Assembly: GCA_902628925.1 (NCBI GenBank)
Contig: CACOPA010000003.1
Coordinates: forward strand, 1-64,000
Reading direction: 5' to 3'
Source of the DNA: an uncultured SAR86 cluster bacterium
GTDB lineage: Bacteria; Pseudomonadota; Gammaproteobacteria; Magnimaribacterales; D2472
Length of the DNA stretch: 64,000 nt
Part shown: piece by piece, positions 37,232 to 46,183 of the stretch
Position numbering within the stretch: the stretch's first letter is position 1
Layout: each line of letters opens with the position of its first letter
Notes under the pieces: generated by a model
Database searches by the model: none
The model's input: the letters and a program-made list of their open reading frames with translations, nothing else
Told to the model about the DNA's origin: nothing
Made by a program: the position numbers and the translations under genes

Positions 37232-37672
37232 ATGCGTAAACAACGTTCTTCAACACCTTGTCTTGGAATATGCTCAACCACTTATGGAGATGATGTCTGC
37301 AGGGGCTGTAAACGCTTTATACATGAGGTCATTAATTGGAATTCTTATTCTAATGATGAAAAAGAGATTGTTAATTCAAGACTTGAAGAGTTTAAGGTGA
37401 CCATCCTTAGCCATCGATTTAAAGTGACTGACGCTGAGCTGTTATCTTCTAAACTCAAGGAGCACGCTATCAATTTCAATGACTCCCTTGATCCGATCAC
37501 ATGGGTATTTGATTTATTGCGTGCATCATCGCAAGATCTTGATCTTGAATTATTTGGTCTTGAATTGTTGCCCGATCATCGAACCTTTTCACTATCTTCC
37601 ATCAAAGATGAGATAAACGCTGAACTTTTTGAATTGTCTCAAGCACATTTTGACAGGTACTTCACTAATTAA
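37232..37672 (+). CDS. DUF1289 domain protein
   Basis: This 146-residue cytosolic protein carries the DUF1289 signature at its N-terminus: SSTPCLGICSTTYGDDVCRGCKRFIHEVINW, with the C-x3-C ... C-x2-C cysteine pattern that suggests a metal site. The remaining 90 residues, helical and acidic, are not recognised. It is divergent from acnB and its end overlaps the umuC stop by 8 bases. The function of DUF1289 proteins is not established; they are small proteins often found next to metabolic genes. Confidence 0.85.
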   Translation: MRKQRSSTPCLGICSTTYGDDVCRGCKRFIHEVINWNSYSNDEKEIVNSRLEEFKVTILSHRFKVTDAELLSSKLKEHAINFNDSLDPITWVFDLLRASSQDLDLELFGLELLPDHRTFSLSSIKDEINAELFELSQAHFDRYFTN

Positions 37673-38939
37673 CTGTTGGTAGTTCAAACCAGCTTGTTGT
37701 ATACCTAGGTGACACATTTGCCCTTCTCATCGCTGTGAATCCTATTTTGCTTTGAGAAGCAAAATTTATTTGAGTGCTAGAGTGATTAATCTTATCAAGA
37801 GTTTTCATTAGTTGATTGTTGCGCCTTGCTCCATTTATTTGCTCGAATAGCTCATACTGTAAAACATTTTCATCAGTAAACTGACTTAACATTACCCCAG
37901 CTTTTGCATAACAAAAACCATGTCTGAATATCTTAGGAAGAATCCATCGTATGCCGGATAAGATATCCCGAGTATCGTCGCTAGGCTGATGCAAAGTATA
38001 GAATTTTATAGTTTGATGCTGCCTGTCTTGTGTTCTAAAAGGGCTTGTCCTAATAAAGACACCAACTTTTGAGCATAGCTGACCCTCTTTTCGAAGTTTC
38101 TCACATGCCCTAACACCAAAATCATTCACAATAGGTGAAAGAGTGTTGAGATCACTGATTTTATTCGCAAAGCTTCTACTAACAACAATTTGTTTTTTGG
38201 GAGCAGGATTTTCATCCATTGCCAAGCATCTTTCTCCTCTTAATTCCCTTACTGTTCTTTCTAAAACCACACTATATTTTTTTCTAATCAATGGAATGTT
38301 CGAGCATGCCAAGTCGTAGGCATTTTTCATTCCAGAATCGCTAAGCTTTTTATTGAGTCGTCTTCCCACTCCCCATACTTGGTGAATGGGTACTCTTTTT
38401 AATGCGGTCTCAATATCTTTTTGATTATTAGTGATGCTGAAAATACCAGGATGATAGGTTTGTTGTTTAGCTAAATAACTTGCAACTTTAGTTAAGGTTT
38501 TAGTTGGAGCAATCCCAATTCTTACAGGAATCCCAACCCACTGCTTAACAATATTCCTGCAGTATACTCCGAAGTCATTGGCCGCATTATGACTCTCAAG
38601 TGCCAAGTTTCCTAAATCAAGGAATGCTTCATCAATGCTGTATATCTCTATTTTTTTTGACATTTGAGATAGTACGCTCATGACTCTGCTTGAAATATCT
38701 CCGTATAAAGCAAAGTTCGATGAAAAAACTTGGCCTCCGCTCTTTAGAAAGTCTTCTTTTACCTTGAACCATGGAGCTCCCATTTGGATACCAAAGTCTT
38801 TTGATTCTTTGCTACGAGCTATTACACAACCATCATTATTTGAAAGCACAACAATTGGTACTTTTTTTAGATCAGGCCTAAAGATTCTTTCACAAGATGC
38901 ATAAAAATTCTCACAATCCACTAATGCCAACAGATCCAT
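37665..38939 (-). CDS. umuC: DNA polymerase V catalytic subunit UmuC
   Basis: This 424-residue Y-family polymerase is used for error-prone synthesis past DNA lesions. The start is ATG 38939, where homology to E. coli UmuC begins (DLLALVDCENFYASCE) one base after the umuD stop. An upstream in-frame ATG would overlap umuD by 32 bases. Catalytic acidic residues lie in LVDCENFYAS and IYSIDEAFLDL. GVGRRLNKKL is the helix-hairpin-helix, and RRANVSPRYTT near the end is typical. It acts with UmuD' as UmuD'2C. Confidence 0.96.
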   Translation of the reverse strand: MDLLALVDCENFYASCERIFRPDLKKVPIVVLSNNDGCVIARSKESKDFGIQMGAPWFKVKEDFLKSGGQVFSSNFALYGDISSRVMSVLSQMSKKIEIYSIDEAFLDLGNLALESHNAANDFGVYCRNIVKQWVGIPVRIGIAPTKTLTKVASYLAKQQTYHPGIFSITNNQKDIETALKRVPIHQVWGVGRRLNKKLSDSGMKNAYDLACSNIPLIRKKYSVVLERTVRELRGERCLAMDENPAPKKQIVVSRSFANKISDLNTLSPIVNDFGVRACEKLRKEGQLCSKVGVFIRTSPFRTQDRQHQTIKFYTLHQPSDDTRDILSGIRWILPKIFRHGFCYAKAGVMLSQFTDENVLQYELFEQINGARRNNQLMKTLDKINHSSTQINFASQSKIGFTAMRRANVSPRYTTSWFELPTVN

Positions 38940-38940
38940 A

Positions 38941-39372
38941 TTATTTGTATATATTGATTGCTGCTGTAACAACGCCTATCACTTCTAGTTCATGACCTTG
39001 CTCAACAAAGATGGGCTGATATTTAGCATTTTCTGCTATCAGTGCAATACGTGGTTTTAATTGTAATCTTTTGCACAAAAATTCACCGTCTATAGATGCA
39101 ACAACGATATCGTTATGGCTGGGTTTAATACTCCTATCCACAATTAATACTGCGCCGCTACCTATGTTCGCATTGATCATTGAATCACCAGAAGCTTTTA
39201 CTAGAAATGTAGCAACTTGATTCTTAATCAAGTACTGATTCAAATCAATTGGAGTTTCTAGGTAATCATTTGCTGGGCTTGGAAAACCAACAGGCACGCT
39301 CTCCGCAAAGAATGGAGTATAGTTTTGAGGCAGAGAATCCGCCGATATATTACCGATATAGCTTAATTTCAT
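38941..39372 (-). CDS. umuD: UmuD translesion synthesis protein (S24 peptidase family)
   Basis: This 143-residue partner of UmuC is activated by RecA-stimulated self-cleavage. The catalytic Ser64 (KASGDSMI) and Lys101 (FLCKRLQL) are in place. The cleavage region aligns with E. coli Cys24-Gly25 as Val28-Gly29 in VPVGFPSPANDY. Val at this position is unusual, since known homologues have Cys or Ala. The ATG at 39372 has no clear ribosome-binding site, and a perfect SOS box lies just upstream. umuD and umuC form one operon. Confidence 0.95.
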   Translation of the reverse strand: MKLSYIGNISADSLPQNYTPFFAESVPVGFPSPANDYLETPIDLNQYLIKNQVATFLVKASGDSMINANIGSGAVLIVDRSIKPSHNDIVVASIDGEFLCKRLQLKPRIALIAENAKYQPIFVEQGHELEVIGVVTAAINIYK

Positions 39373-39383
39373 AAAGGATAAAG

Positions 39384-39403
39384 TACTGTATAAATATACA
39401 GTA
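39384..39403. promoter_or_regulatory. Perfect SOS (LexA) box before umuDC
   Basis: TACTGTATAAATATACAGTA fits the CTGT-N8-ACAG consensus exactly on the plus strand, and the minus-strand copy is likewise symmetrical. It lies 11 bases ahead of the umuD start codon and spans the likely promoter spacer (TTAATA and TACTTT flank it on the minus strand). It differs from the lexA box at a single base. Confidence 0.95.
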
Positions 39404-39434
39404 TTAAGCTTTTAAAGACAACTAGATTGAAGGT

Positions 39435-40157
39435 TTAGATTTTAAACTCTTCCAAATTTTGAGATGTTGGATCTAGATAAAAACACCAACCTGTTTTACC
39501 CCAATCACCAAGAACTATACGTTTTATTTTGGAATTTTTGCCACTAAGCTCATGAATATTTGGCTTATGGGTATGACCATGGATAAGCAAGTCGATATCA
39601 TATTTATCAAAAAATGAAGCTACTTCATTTGTATTAACATCCATGATCATTGAGTCTTTTTGTGAAGAATTTCTTTTGCTAGCGTCACGCATGCTTGAGG
39701 CAATTGATTTTCGTTCGACCAGAGATTTGTTAAGAAACTCAGCCTTCCATTCAGGCGACCGAACTTGCTTTTTAAATGCCTGATATTCAGCATCATCAAT
39801 ACAAAAAATATCACCATGCGAAATAGAAATTTTCTTTCCAAAATAGTCGAAAAAGAAAGGATCTGGAAGTATTGTGATGCCGGCAGATTCTGCAAAAGAA
39901 CTATCCAAGAGAAAATCTCTATTACCATGAATAAAAAATATTTCTAAACCTGATTTGGATGCTTTTCTAAGAGCATCTTTTGTTGAAGTAATTAGTGATG
40001 ACGAATCATCATCACCTATCCATACCTCATAAAGGTCTCCCAGAATATATAGCTGATCCAGGTTAGAGGAATGTGATTTTAGAAAATCTATAAAAGCGTT
40101 AGTAAGTGAATTATTGGTCTCTGATAGATGTAAATCAGAAATAAAGCCGAGGTTCAT
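39435..40157 (-). CDS. lpxH: UDP-2,3-diacylglucosamine diphosphatase
   Basis: This 240-residue metallophosphatase makes lipid X from UDP-diacylglucosamine in lipid A synthesis, at the inner face of the inner membrane. The five calcineurin-type blocks are visible: FISDLHLSE, ILGDLYEVWIGDD, IHGNRDF, SHGDIFC and IHGHTHKPN. Length equals E. coli LpxH. The start ATG overlaps the stop of the cyclophilin gene, mirroring the ppiB-lpxH pair of enteric bacteria. It shows that this organism makes lipid A. Confidence 0.95.
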   Translation of the reverse strand: MNLGFISDLHLSETNNSLTNAFIDFLKSHSSNLDQLYILGDLYEVWIGDDDSSSLITSTKDALRKASKSGLEIFFIHGNRDFLLDSSFAESAGITILPDPFFFDYFGKKISISHGDIFCIDDAEYQAFKKQVRSPEWKAEFLNKSLVERKSIASSMRDASKRNSSQKDSMIMDVNTNEVASFFDKYDIDLLIHGHTHKPNIHELSGKNSKIKRIVLGDWGKTGWCFYLDPTSQNLEEFKI

Positions 40158-40777
40158 TCACTAATAGAAACAGAGTTAATGGTTACAGGGTTTGCTGGGG
40201 CATCTTGATAGCCATTAACAACCATAGTAGGAGTTAGTGCAATACTATCAACTACCTCCATGCCTTCAATTACTCTTCCAAAGACCGCATAGCCCCATCC
40301 TTGGGTAGTCTCTGAAGAAAAGTTTAGAAAATCATTATCCGCATGATTAATAAAGAACTGACTCGTAGCAGAGTGGGGGTCCATTGTTCTTGCCATGGCG
40401 ATAGTACCTCTATCATTTTTCAGACCATTATTGGCTTCATTTTTAATCGCAGCAGATCCTGAAGGTTTATTTTGCATGTCAGCATCAAGGCCACCACCTT
40501 GAACCATGAATCCTTCAATAATTCGATGGAAGATCGTATCAGTGTAATAACCGCTATTAGCGAGTGAAATAAAATTATCAACAGATATAGGTGCATTTTC
40601 TTTATCAAGCTCAATGATAACTTCTCCAGCAGTAGTTGAGATGGTTGCAATAGGCATATTTTTCTCCATTAAAACGGTTTGTTGATTAGGGGCCTCAGAG
40701 CAGCTCACGACACAAAAAAAACTAATAAATAATAAAGCAGTTTTTTTTTGAAATTTCGCGATAGATTTAATTTTCAC
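40154..40777 (-). CDS. Cyclophilin-type peptidyl-prolyl isomerase, predicted lipoprotein
   Basis: This 207-residue cyclophilin speeds cis-trans isomerisation of prolyl bonds. A signal peptide ends in CVVSC, so Cys26 is a likely lipidation site and the domain acts at a periplasmic membrane face. Enteric PpiB, in the same synteny, is cytosolic. The catalytic core FHRIIEGFMVQGGG ... GTIAMART...SATSQFFIN is intact. The start is a GTG at 40777 (the frame has no nearer ATG that keeps the signal peptide). It is co-transcribed with lpxH and divergent from cysS. Confidence 0.9.
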   Translation of the reverse strand: MKIKSIAKFQKKTALLFISFFCVVSCSEAPNQQTVLMEKNMPIATISTTAGEVIIELDKENAPISVDNFISLANSGYYTDTIFHRIIEGFMVQGGGLDADMQNKPSGSAAIKNEANNGLKNDRGTIAMARTMDPHSATSQFFINHADNDFLNFSSETTQGWGYAVFGRVIEGMEVVDSIALTPTMVVNGYQDAPANPVTINSVSISE

Positions 40778-40814
40778 TTTGAGAATCTAATATTAATTAT
40801 TAACTATATGACCT

Positions 40815-40820
40815 TATAAT
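40815..40820 (+). promoter_or_regulatory. Possible -10 element for cysS
   Basis: A perfect TATAAT lies 20 bases before the cysS ATG in the 63-base divergent gap. No ribosome-binding site is obvious. Confidence 0.4.
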
Positions 40821-40840
40821 ATAGCAATTCTAGTATACAC

Positions 40841-42226
40841 ATGAGTCTTAAGCTTTATAACACTCTCACTAATAAAAAAGAGATTTTTGAACCCATTGAA
40901 CAGGGTAAAGTTGGAATGTATGTTTGCGGTGTGACCGTATATGACAATTGTCACCTTGGTCATGCACGAGCATATGTAGCATTCGACATTCTAGTCCGTT
41001 ACTTCGGGTACCAGGGCTATAAAGTTAATTACGTGAGAAACATTACTGACATTGAAGATAAGATTATTGAGCGAGCTTATGAGAACTCAGAGTCAATATA
41101 TGATTTAACAAGTAGAACAATTGCAAGCATGCACGCAGACTTTCAAGGACTTGGATTAATTGAACCAAATAGTGAGCCTAAAGCTACTGAATATATCGAT
41201 GGCATGGTGACAATGATTGAGGATTTGATAGCAAAAGGTCATGCATACGTTGCAGATAATAATGATGTATTTTTCTCTGTAAGAAGTTATGAGGAGTATG
41301 GAAAATTATCTAACAAAGTTCTTGATGATTTAGACCCTGGATCAAGAATTACAGAGGATCAGGCAAAAGCTGACCCATTAGATTTTGTTTTATGGAAAAG
41401 TGCAAAACCTGAGGAACCATCATGGGACTCGCCATGGGGGAAGGGAAGACCTGGTTGGCACATTGAGTGCTCTGTGATGTCTTTAGAAAAGCTTGGCAAG
41501 AATTTTGATATTCATGGAGGCGGACCAGATTTAATTTTTCCACATCATGAAAATGAGATTGCTCAATCAAAATGCTCAAACGATTCTGAGTTTGCAAATT
41601 ACTGGATTCATTCAGGATTGTTAAAGATCGGTGGTGAAAAGATGTCAAAGTCGCTCGGTAATTTTGCTCTGATAAAAGATTTAATTAAGCAATATCATTT
41701 TGAAGTCATAAGACTTTTCTTAATATCGAGTCACTATAGAAGCGAATTAAGTTTTGATGAAGGCTCTTTAAACCAAGCAAAAGCAGCACTTGAAAGACTT
41801 TATACAACATTACAATTAAATGATGAAGCTGCTGAAAACACCGCTACAGATAATCCTTTCATTGAAGCATTTGAGATGGCCATGAATGATGACTTAAATA
41901 CACCTAAGGCTGTGAGTATTCTTTTTAATCTTGCAAAGGAATTAAATTCAAGTAAGGATAAGAATTCTAGAAGTGAAAAATTATATGCATTCAAAACCAT
42001 TGCAAATAATTTAGGCTTGCTAACTGACAAGCCTGAAAATTTCTTTAAATTTGGAGCCGAAGTGGATAGTTTATTCATTCAAGAAAAAATAGATGCAAGG
42101 AATCTAGCACGGAGTGAAAAAGACTTTGTCAGAGCTGATGAAATTAGAGACGAACTATCAGATATGGGAGTATTACTTGATGATGGGCCTGATGGAACAA
42201 CATGGAAAATAGAAAAACCTAATTAA
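40841..42226 (+). CDS. cysS: Cysteinyl-tRNA synthetase
   Basis: This 461-residue class I synthetase charges tRNA-Cys. The HIGH-type motif appears as CHLGHARAYV after MYVCGVTVYDN (zinc Cys), and the KMSKS motif is GGEKMSKSLGNF. The zinc ligands in WHIECSVM and HGGGPDLIFPHHENE are present. Length equals the E. coli enzyme. Its end overlaps the convergent nucleotidase by 8 bases. Confidence 0.97.
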   Translation: MSLKLYNTLTNKKEIFEPIEQGKVGMYVCGVTVYDNCHLGHARAYVAFDILVRYFGYQGYKVNYVRNITDIEDKIIERAYENSESIYDLTSRTIASMHADFQGLGLIEPNSEPKATEYIDGMVTMIEDLIAKGHAYVADNNDVFFSVRSYEEYGKLSNKVLDDLDPGSRITEDQAKADPLDFVLWKSAKPEEPSWDSPWGKGRPGWHIECSVMSLEKLGKNFDIHGGGPDLIFPHHENEIAQSKCSNDSEFANYWIHSGLLKIGGEKMSKSLGNFALIKDLIKQYHFEVIRLFLISSHYRSELSFDEGSLNQAKAALERLYTTLQLNDEAAENTATDNPFIEAFEMAMNDDLNTPKAVSILFNLAKELNSSKDKNSRSEKLYAFKTIANNLGLLTDKPENFFKFGAEVDSLFIQEKIDARNLARSEKDFVRADEIRDELSDMGVLLDDGPDGTTWKIEKPN

Positions 42227-43748
42227 CGATTATCCTGTTTTCAATGAGAGGCTGATACTTATTAGTCTTACTTAAGAACTCTTCTACAATTTCAACAACC
42301 ATAATGCCTGTATCTTCAATATGGGCTGCATTTCTAAATTCTAAATAGCCATCACCGCCTTGGGTAACGAAGTTAGGTGCAGCAACCCAATACATTTCAT
42401 TACCTTTAATTTCAGTATCGTTTAGTTTGAGTGCACTAGCTTTGCCTGATGAATTAATTGAGTACTGAAACTCACTGGAAACTTGTAAGACGCCATTAGT
42501 CATTCCAGCAGCATGATCAAAGATAATTTTAATTTGATCTCCAGATAAATGAGCCATCACCAGTGTATTTGGAAAAGGAAAAGCAGAGATCAAGTCTCCT
42601 TTGGTAATGGTACCTGCATTAATATCCTGTCTTAAGGCGCCACTATTGACCATTGCAAAATCAATTCTTTCATCAAATGATGACATTGCATCAGCAAACA
42701 TATTACCCATATTTGATTCAGATCCGTACGCTCTCTCCATTTTGTTAGTGGATTGAGTAATAGGTTTCGAAGCAATTACCTCTACTTTATTTTGCCATTT
42801 CATAATCTCTTTAAGCATGGAAGGATCATCCTTAATTTCGTCATCAAAAACTTGTATTAGCTTATTTTTATGCTTCACAATTTCTTTTTTTTCAGTATCA
42901 AAAAATATTTTAAGTTCTCCTAATTCAGAAGTGTAGGCATTCGTCGATACTATGATCGTGTCATTAGAAATTAATGCTTTTGGTGTCCCTGTATGCGCAT
43001 GACCAGTAATGATGATATCCAAGTCACTAACTTCTTTTGCTAGCATGATGTCGGCATATAAACTTCGCTCAACATCACTTAGCCCAACACTGGATTGCCT
43101 GCCTGGCATACCTCCATGTACAGATAAAATAATTATGTCAGTTATGGGTTTAAGTTCAGCTATATATTTTTTTAAATAATAAACTTCATCACGTGTCTCA
43201 ATAGCTTCTATCATTTTGAAATTTATGGTGTCGTAAAATGCAAACTTTCCATGTAGTCCAATTACCCCGATCTTGAGACCTGCTTTATTTAATATGACAT
43301 AGGGATTATCCCAAAATAGCTGATCTGAATTTTTATAAAATATATTTCCATTTATAATTGGGAAGTTGGCTTTGTTTAATTGCTCTAGTGTGTTTTCCCA
43401 GCCATGATCAAATTCATGATTCCCAATACATGCGACGTCTAATCCAAGATAATTCATTGATTCAATTACAGCAGCACCATTGGTTAAAGTGCTCACATAA
43501 GGGCCTGAAAAATAATCCCCAGAATCAATATAAATAGTGTCCGGATCAGATAACTTCTTTTCCCGTACAAGCGTTGCGATATTTGCAAACCCCCCTACAG
43601 GTCGAGTCTTGCTAATCCTTGTTTGAATGCTAGGAAGTAAATGAGAGTGCAGATCATTCGTATAGAGAATGCTCATAGTTTTTATTTCAGCGTGTGAAAT
43701 AAATGATATTAATAATAGGAATATGTAGGGAATTGTTTTTTTGATCAT
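42219..43748 (-). CDS. Secreted UshA-like 5'-nucleotidase / metallophosphatase
   Basis: This 509-residue protein has a clear signal peptide (residues 1-20, ...ISHA) and should act in the periplasm. The N-terminal calcineurin-like domain shows LYTNDLHSHL, DSGDYFSGP, CIGNHEFDHGWE and ITGHAHTGTPK. The C-terminal 5'-nucleotidase domain shows GNMFADAM, VNSGALRQDI and ISAFPFPNTL. Such enzymes release phosphate and nucleosides from extracellular nucleotides, a useful phosphorus source at sea. It is not the same family as the cytosolic nucleotidase at 13032. It is divergent from a small coiled-coil gene. Confidence 0.9.
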   Translation of the reverse strand: MIKKTIPYIFLLLISFISHAEIKTMSILYTNDLHSHLLPSIQTRISKTRPVGGFANIATLVREKKLSDPDTIYIDSGDYFSGPYVSTLTNGAAVIESMNYLGLDVACIGNHEFDHGWENTLEQLNKANFPIINGNIFYKNSDQLFWDNPYVILNKAGLKIGVIGLHGKFAFYDTINFKMIEAIETRDEVYYLKKYIAELKPITDIIILSVHGGMPGRQSSVGLSDVERSLYADIMLAKEVSDLDIIITGHAHTGTPKALISNDTIIVSTNAYTSELGELKIFFDTEKKEIVKHKNKLIQVFDDEIKDDPSMLKEIMKWQNKVEVIASKPITQSTNKMERAYGSESNMGNMFADAMSSFDERIDFAMVNSGALRQDINAGTITKGDLISAFPFPNTLVMAHLSGDQIKIIFDHAAGMTNGVLQVSSEFQYSINSSGKASALKLNDTEIKGNEMYWVAAPNFVTQGGDGYLEFRNAAHIEDTGIMVVEIVEEFLSKTNKYQPLIENRIIVN

Positions 43749-43782
43749 ATAATAATAATAAGTTATTTATTTGAAAGATCCC

Positions 43783-44046
43783 ATGCATGAAGTAAAAAGC
43801 TACCAAATGTTTTTGTATAGATTGGAAGACAATTTATCAAAAATCACATCTTTAGAGAGAAGAATTTCGATGAAAGAAGAAAATGGACTAAATGCAGCAA
43901 ATGAAAAACGACTTCTTAAAGAATTAATTGAAAAGCAAACCTTGATTGTAAGAAAATTGATTGATGATTTAGGAATTCAGGTAGAGGATAGGAGTGATGA
44001 AGAGCGTAATAGAATTGCAAAAAGGATACTAAAAGCTCTAAGTTAA
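43783..44046 (+). CDS. Small charged helical protein, function unknown
   Basis: I do not recognise this 87-residue protein (ATG 43783; a TTG at 43771 would add four residues). It is almost entirely predicted helix with heptad-like spacing (LYRLEDNLSKITSLERRISM ... KRLLKELIEKQTLIVRKLIDDL), so a coiled coil is likely. It ends in a basic segment. It lacks a signal peptide and cysteines. It sits between the secreted nucleotidase and tRNA-Asn, its stop 4 bases from the tRNA 3' end on the other strand. Confidence 0.6.
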   Translation: MHEVKSYQMFLYRLEDNLSKITSLERRISMKEENGLNAANEKRLLKELIEKQTLIVRKLIDDLGIQVEDRSDEERNRIAKRILKALS

Positions 44047-44049
44047 GAA

Positions 44050-44125
44050 TGGCTCCCCGAGCAGGGCTCGAACCTGCGACAAATTGATTAACAGTCAACT
44101 GCTCTACCAACTGAGCTATCGGGGA
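44050..44125 (-). tRNA. tRNA-Asn (GTT)
   Basis: A complete 76-base cloverleaf on the minus strand. The 7-bp acceptor stem TCCCCGA/TCGGGGA is followed by discriminator G and an encoded CCA. The D-arm is GCTCAGTTGGTAGAGC. The anticodon loop CTGTTAA gives GTT (Asn). The T-arm is GCAGGTTCGAGCCCTGC. All stems pair. Confidence 0.97.
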
Positions 44126-44136
44126 ACAAGGTTGGC

Positions 44137-44144
44137 ATTATAAA
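44137..44144. promoter_or_regulatory. Overlapping -10 elements for tRNA-Asn and uvrB
   Basis: On the minus strand TATAAT at 44142-44137 lies 11 bases ahead of the tRNA 5' end. On the plus strand TATAAA at 44139-44144 lies 29 bases before the uvrB ATG. No SOS box was seen here, although uvrB is SOS-controlled in E. coli. Confidence 0.45.
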
Positions 44145-44173
44145 TAAAAATCATAGAAAGTAATATATTAACC

Positions 44174-46183
44174 ATGACAAAAGTGTTGAAGGTACACTCA
44201 GATTTTGATCCCGCAGGCCATCAATCTATGGCTATACAGCAGGCAGTTGAAGGCTTAAATGATGGACTGTTGCATCAAGTTCTATTAGGTGTCACAGGGT
44301 CTGGTAAAACCTACACGATGGCAAAGATCATTGAGGAAACTCAAAGACCTGCAATCATAATGGCGCCTAATAAAACTCTTGCTGCTCAACTTTATGGAGA
44401 ATTCAGAGATTTCTTTAAAGAGAATTCAGTAGAATATTTTGTTTCTTATTATGATTACTATCAGCCAGAGGCATATGTTCCAACGTCTGATACTTATATA
44501 GCTAAGGATGCTTCCATTAATGAGCATATTGAGCAAATGCGTTTATCAGCAACAAAAGCTTTACTTGAGCGAAATGATACAGTTGTTGTGGCAACAGTAT
44601 CTTCAATTTATGGATTAGGCGCTCCTGAATCTTACTTAAACATGATCTTGCACTTAGATCGTGGAGACATCATTGATCAGCGAGCTATTCTCAGAAGACT
44701 TTCCTCAATGCAATACACTCGTAATGATATTGATTTTAGAAGAGCTACCTTTCGAGTGAGAGGAGATGTAATCGATGTCTATCCTGCAGACTCTGAGAAA
44801 GAGGCGCTGAGGATTGATTTGTTTGGTGATGAAATAGAAAAATTATCCTGGATCGACCCTTTAACTGGCGAACTTATTAGCGAGGTACCCAGAGCAACCA
44901 TTTATCCGAAGACACATTATGTGACACCTCGCGAAACAGTCACAGATTGTTTAAAGCTTATTAGAGAAGAGCTTAAAGATAGAATCAAATATTTTCAATC
45001 CAATGAGAAGCTTGTCGAAGCACAACGACTTCAAGAAAGAACAACTTATGATTTAGAAATGATGGCTGAACTTGGTTATTGTCAGGGGATTGAAAATTAT
45101 TCACGATACTTATCAGGCAGATCCTCTGGTCAGCCACCTCCATGTCTATTTGACTACATCCCCAAAAATGCAATTGTTTTCATGGATGAATCTCACGTCT
45201 CTGTTCCTCAAATTGGCGGGATGTACAAAGGTGATAGATCTCGAAAAGAAACGTTAGTTGATTATGGATTTCGATTGCCAAGCGCGCTTGATAATAGACC
45301 TCTTAGATTTGAGGAATGGGAGCTCCTAACACCTCAACGAATTTATGTATCTGCAACCCCTGGGAAATATGAATTAGAAAACGGAGATAAAGTCGTTGAA
45401 CTGCTCGTAAGACCTACAGGACTTATCGACCCAGAAGTTGATGTCAGACCGGCATCAACTCAGATAGATGATGTCATTGGAGAATGTAACGAGAGAGCAA
45501 AGCTTAAAGAGCGAGTCTTAATTACAACACTTACTAAAAGAATGGCAGAGGATCTAACGGATTATCTTAATGAAAATGGGATCAAAACAAGGTACATGCA
45601 CTCAGATATTGATACTGTTGAGCGAGTTGAGATTATTAGAGATTTAAGATTAGGTAAGTTTGATGTTCTAGTTGGAATTAACTTGTTAAGAGAAGGTTTA
45701 GACATTCCTGAAGTGAGTCTGGTTGCAATCTTAGATGCAGATAAAGAGGGTTTTTTGAGATCCGAGGGAACACTCATCCAGACCATTGGAAGGGCAGCAA
45801 GAAATATAAGAGGCAAAGCAATTTTGTATGCGGATAAAGTTACAGGCTCAATGGACAGAGCAATGAAAGAGACTAATAGAAGAAGAGAAATTCAAGTCAA
45901 TTTCAATAAAGAAAATAAAATCAAACCAAAGTCTATCGTCAAAGAAATTAAAGATATTATGGAGGGTGCTCGACCTAATACTAGATCAGGTAAGAACAAG
46001 CCTAAGAACTTTGAGGATGAATTGCCATTTAAGATTGAATTAGATAATCCAGAGGTTATTTCTAACTCAATCAATTTACTTGAAAAGCAAATGTATAAAT
46101 ATGCTCAAGAAACTGAATATGAGCGAGCAGCTTTTTGTAGGGACAAAATTAAAGACCTTAAATACCAGTTAATTAATTCCTAA
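44174..46183 (+). CDS. uvrB: Excinuclease ABC subunit B
   Basis: This 669-residue helicase-like subunit handles damage recognition in nucleotide excision repair. The Walker A is GVTGSGKT (about residues 39-46). The beta-hairpin region reads [12 protein letters not shown], motif II is FMDESHVS, and motif VI is QTIGRAARN. The C-terminal UVR helix pair ([15 protein letters not shown]) binds UvrC. Length matches E. coli UvrB (673). No LexA box is visible upstream, so it may be constitutive. Confidence 0.97.
   Translation: MTKVLKVHSDFDPAGHQSMAIQQAVEGLNDGLLHQVLLGVTGSGKTYTMAKIIEETQRPAIIMAPNKTLAAQLYGEFRDFFKENSVEYFVSYYDYYQPEAYVPTSDTYIAKDASINEHIEQMRLSATKALLERNDTVVVATVSSIYGLGAPESYLNMILHLDRGDIIDQRAILRRLSSMQYTRNDIDFRRATFRVRGDVIDVYPADSEKEALRIDLFGDEIEKLSWIDPLTGELISEVPRATIYPKTHYVTPRETVTDCLKLIREELKDRIKYFQSNEKLVEAQRLQERTTYDLEMMAELGYCQGIENYSRYLSGRSSGQPPPCLFDYIPKNAIVFMDESHVSVPQIGGMYKGDRSRKETLVDYGFRLPSALDNRPLRFEEWELLTPQRIYVSATPGKYELENGDKVVELLVRPTGLIDPEVDVRPASTQIDDVIGECNERAKLKERVLITTLTKRMAEDLTDYLNENGIKTRYMHSDIDTVERVEIIRDLRLGKFDVLVGINLLREGLDIPEVSLVAILDADKEGFLRSEGTLIQTIGRAARNIRGKAILYADKVTGSMDRAMKETNRRREIQVNFNKENKIKPKSIVKEIKDIMEGARPNTRSGKNKPKNFEDELPFKIELDNPEVISNSINLLEKQMYKYAQETEYERAAFCRDKIKDLKYQLINS

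Noticed and set aside
44126..44173. Expected SOS box before uvrB
   Set aside because: No CTGT-N8-ACAG or one-mismatch version is present in the gap, although uvrB has one in E. coli.
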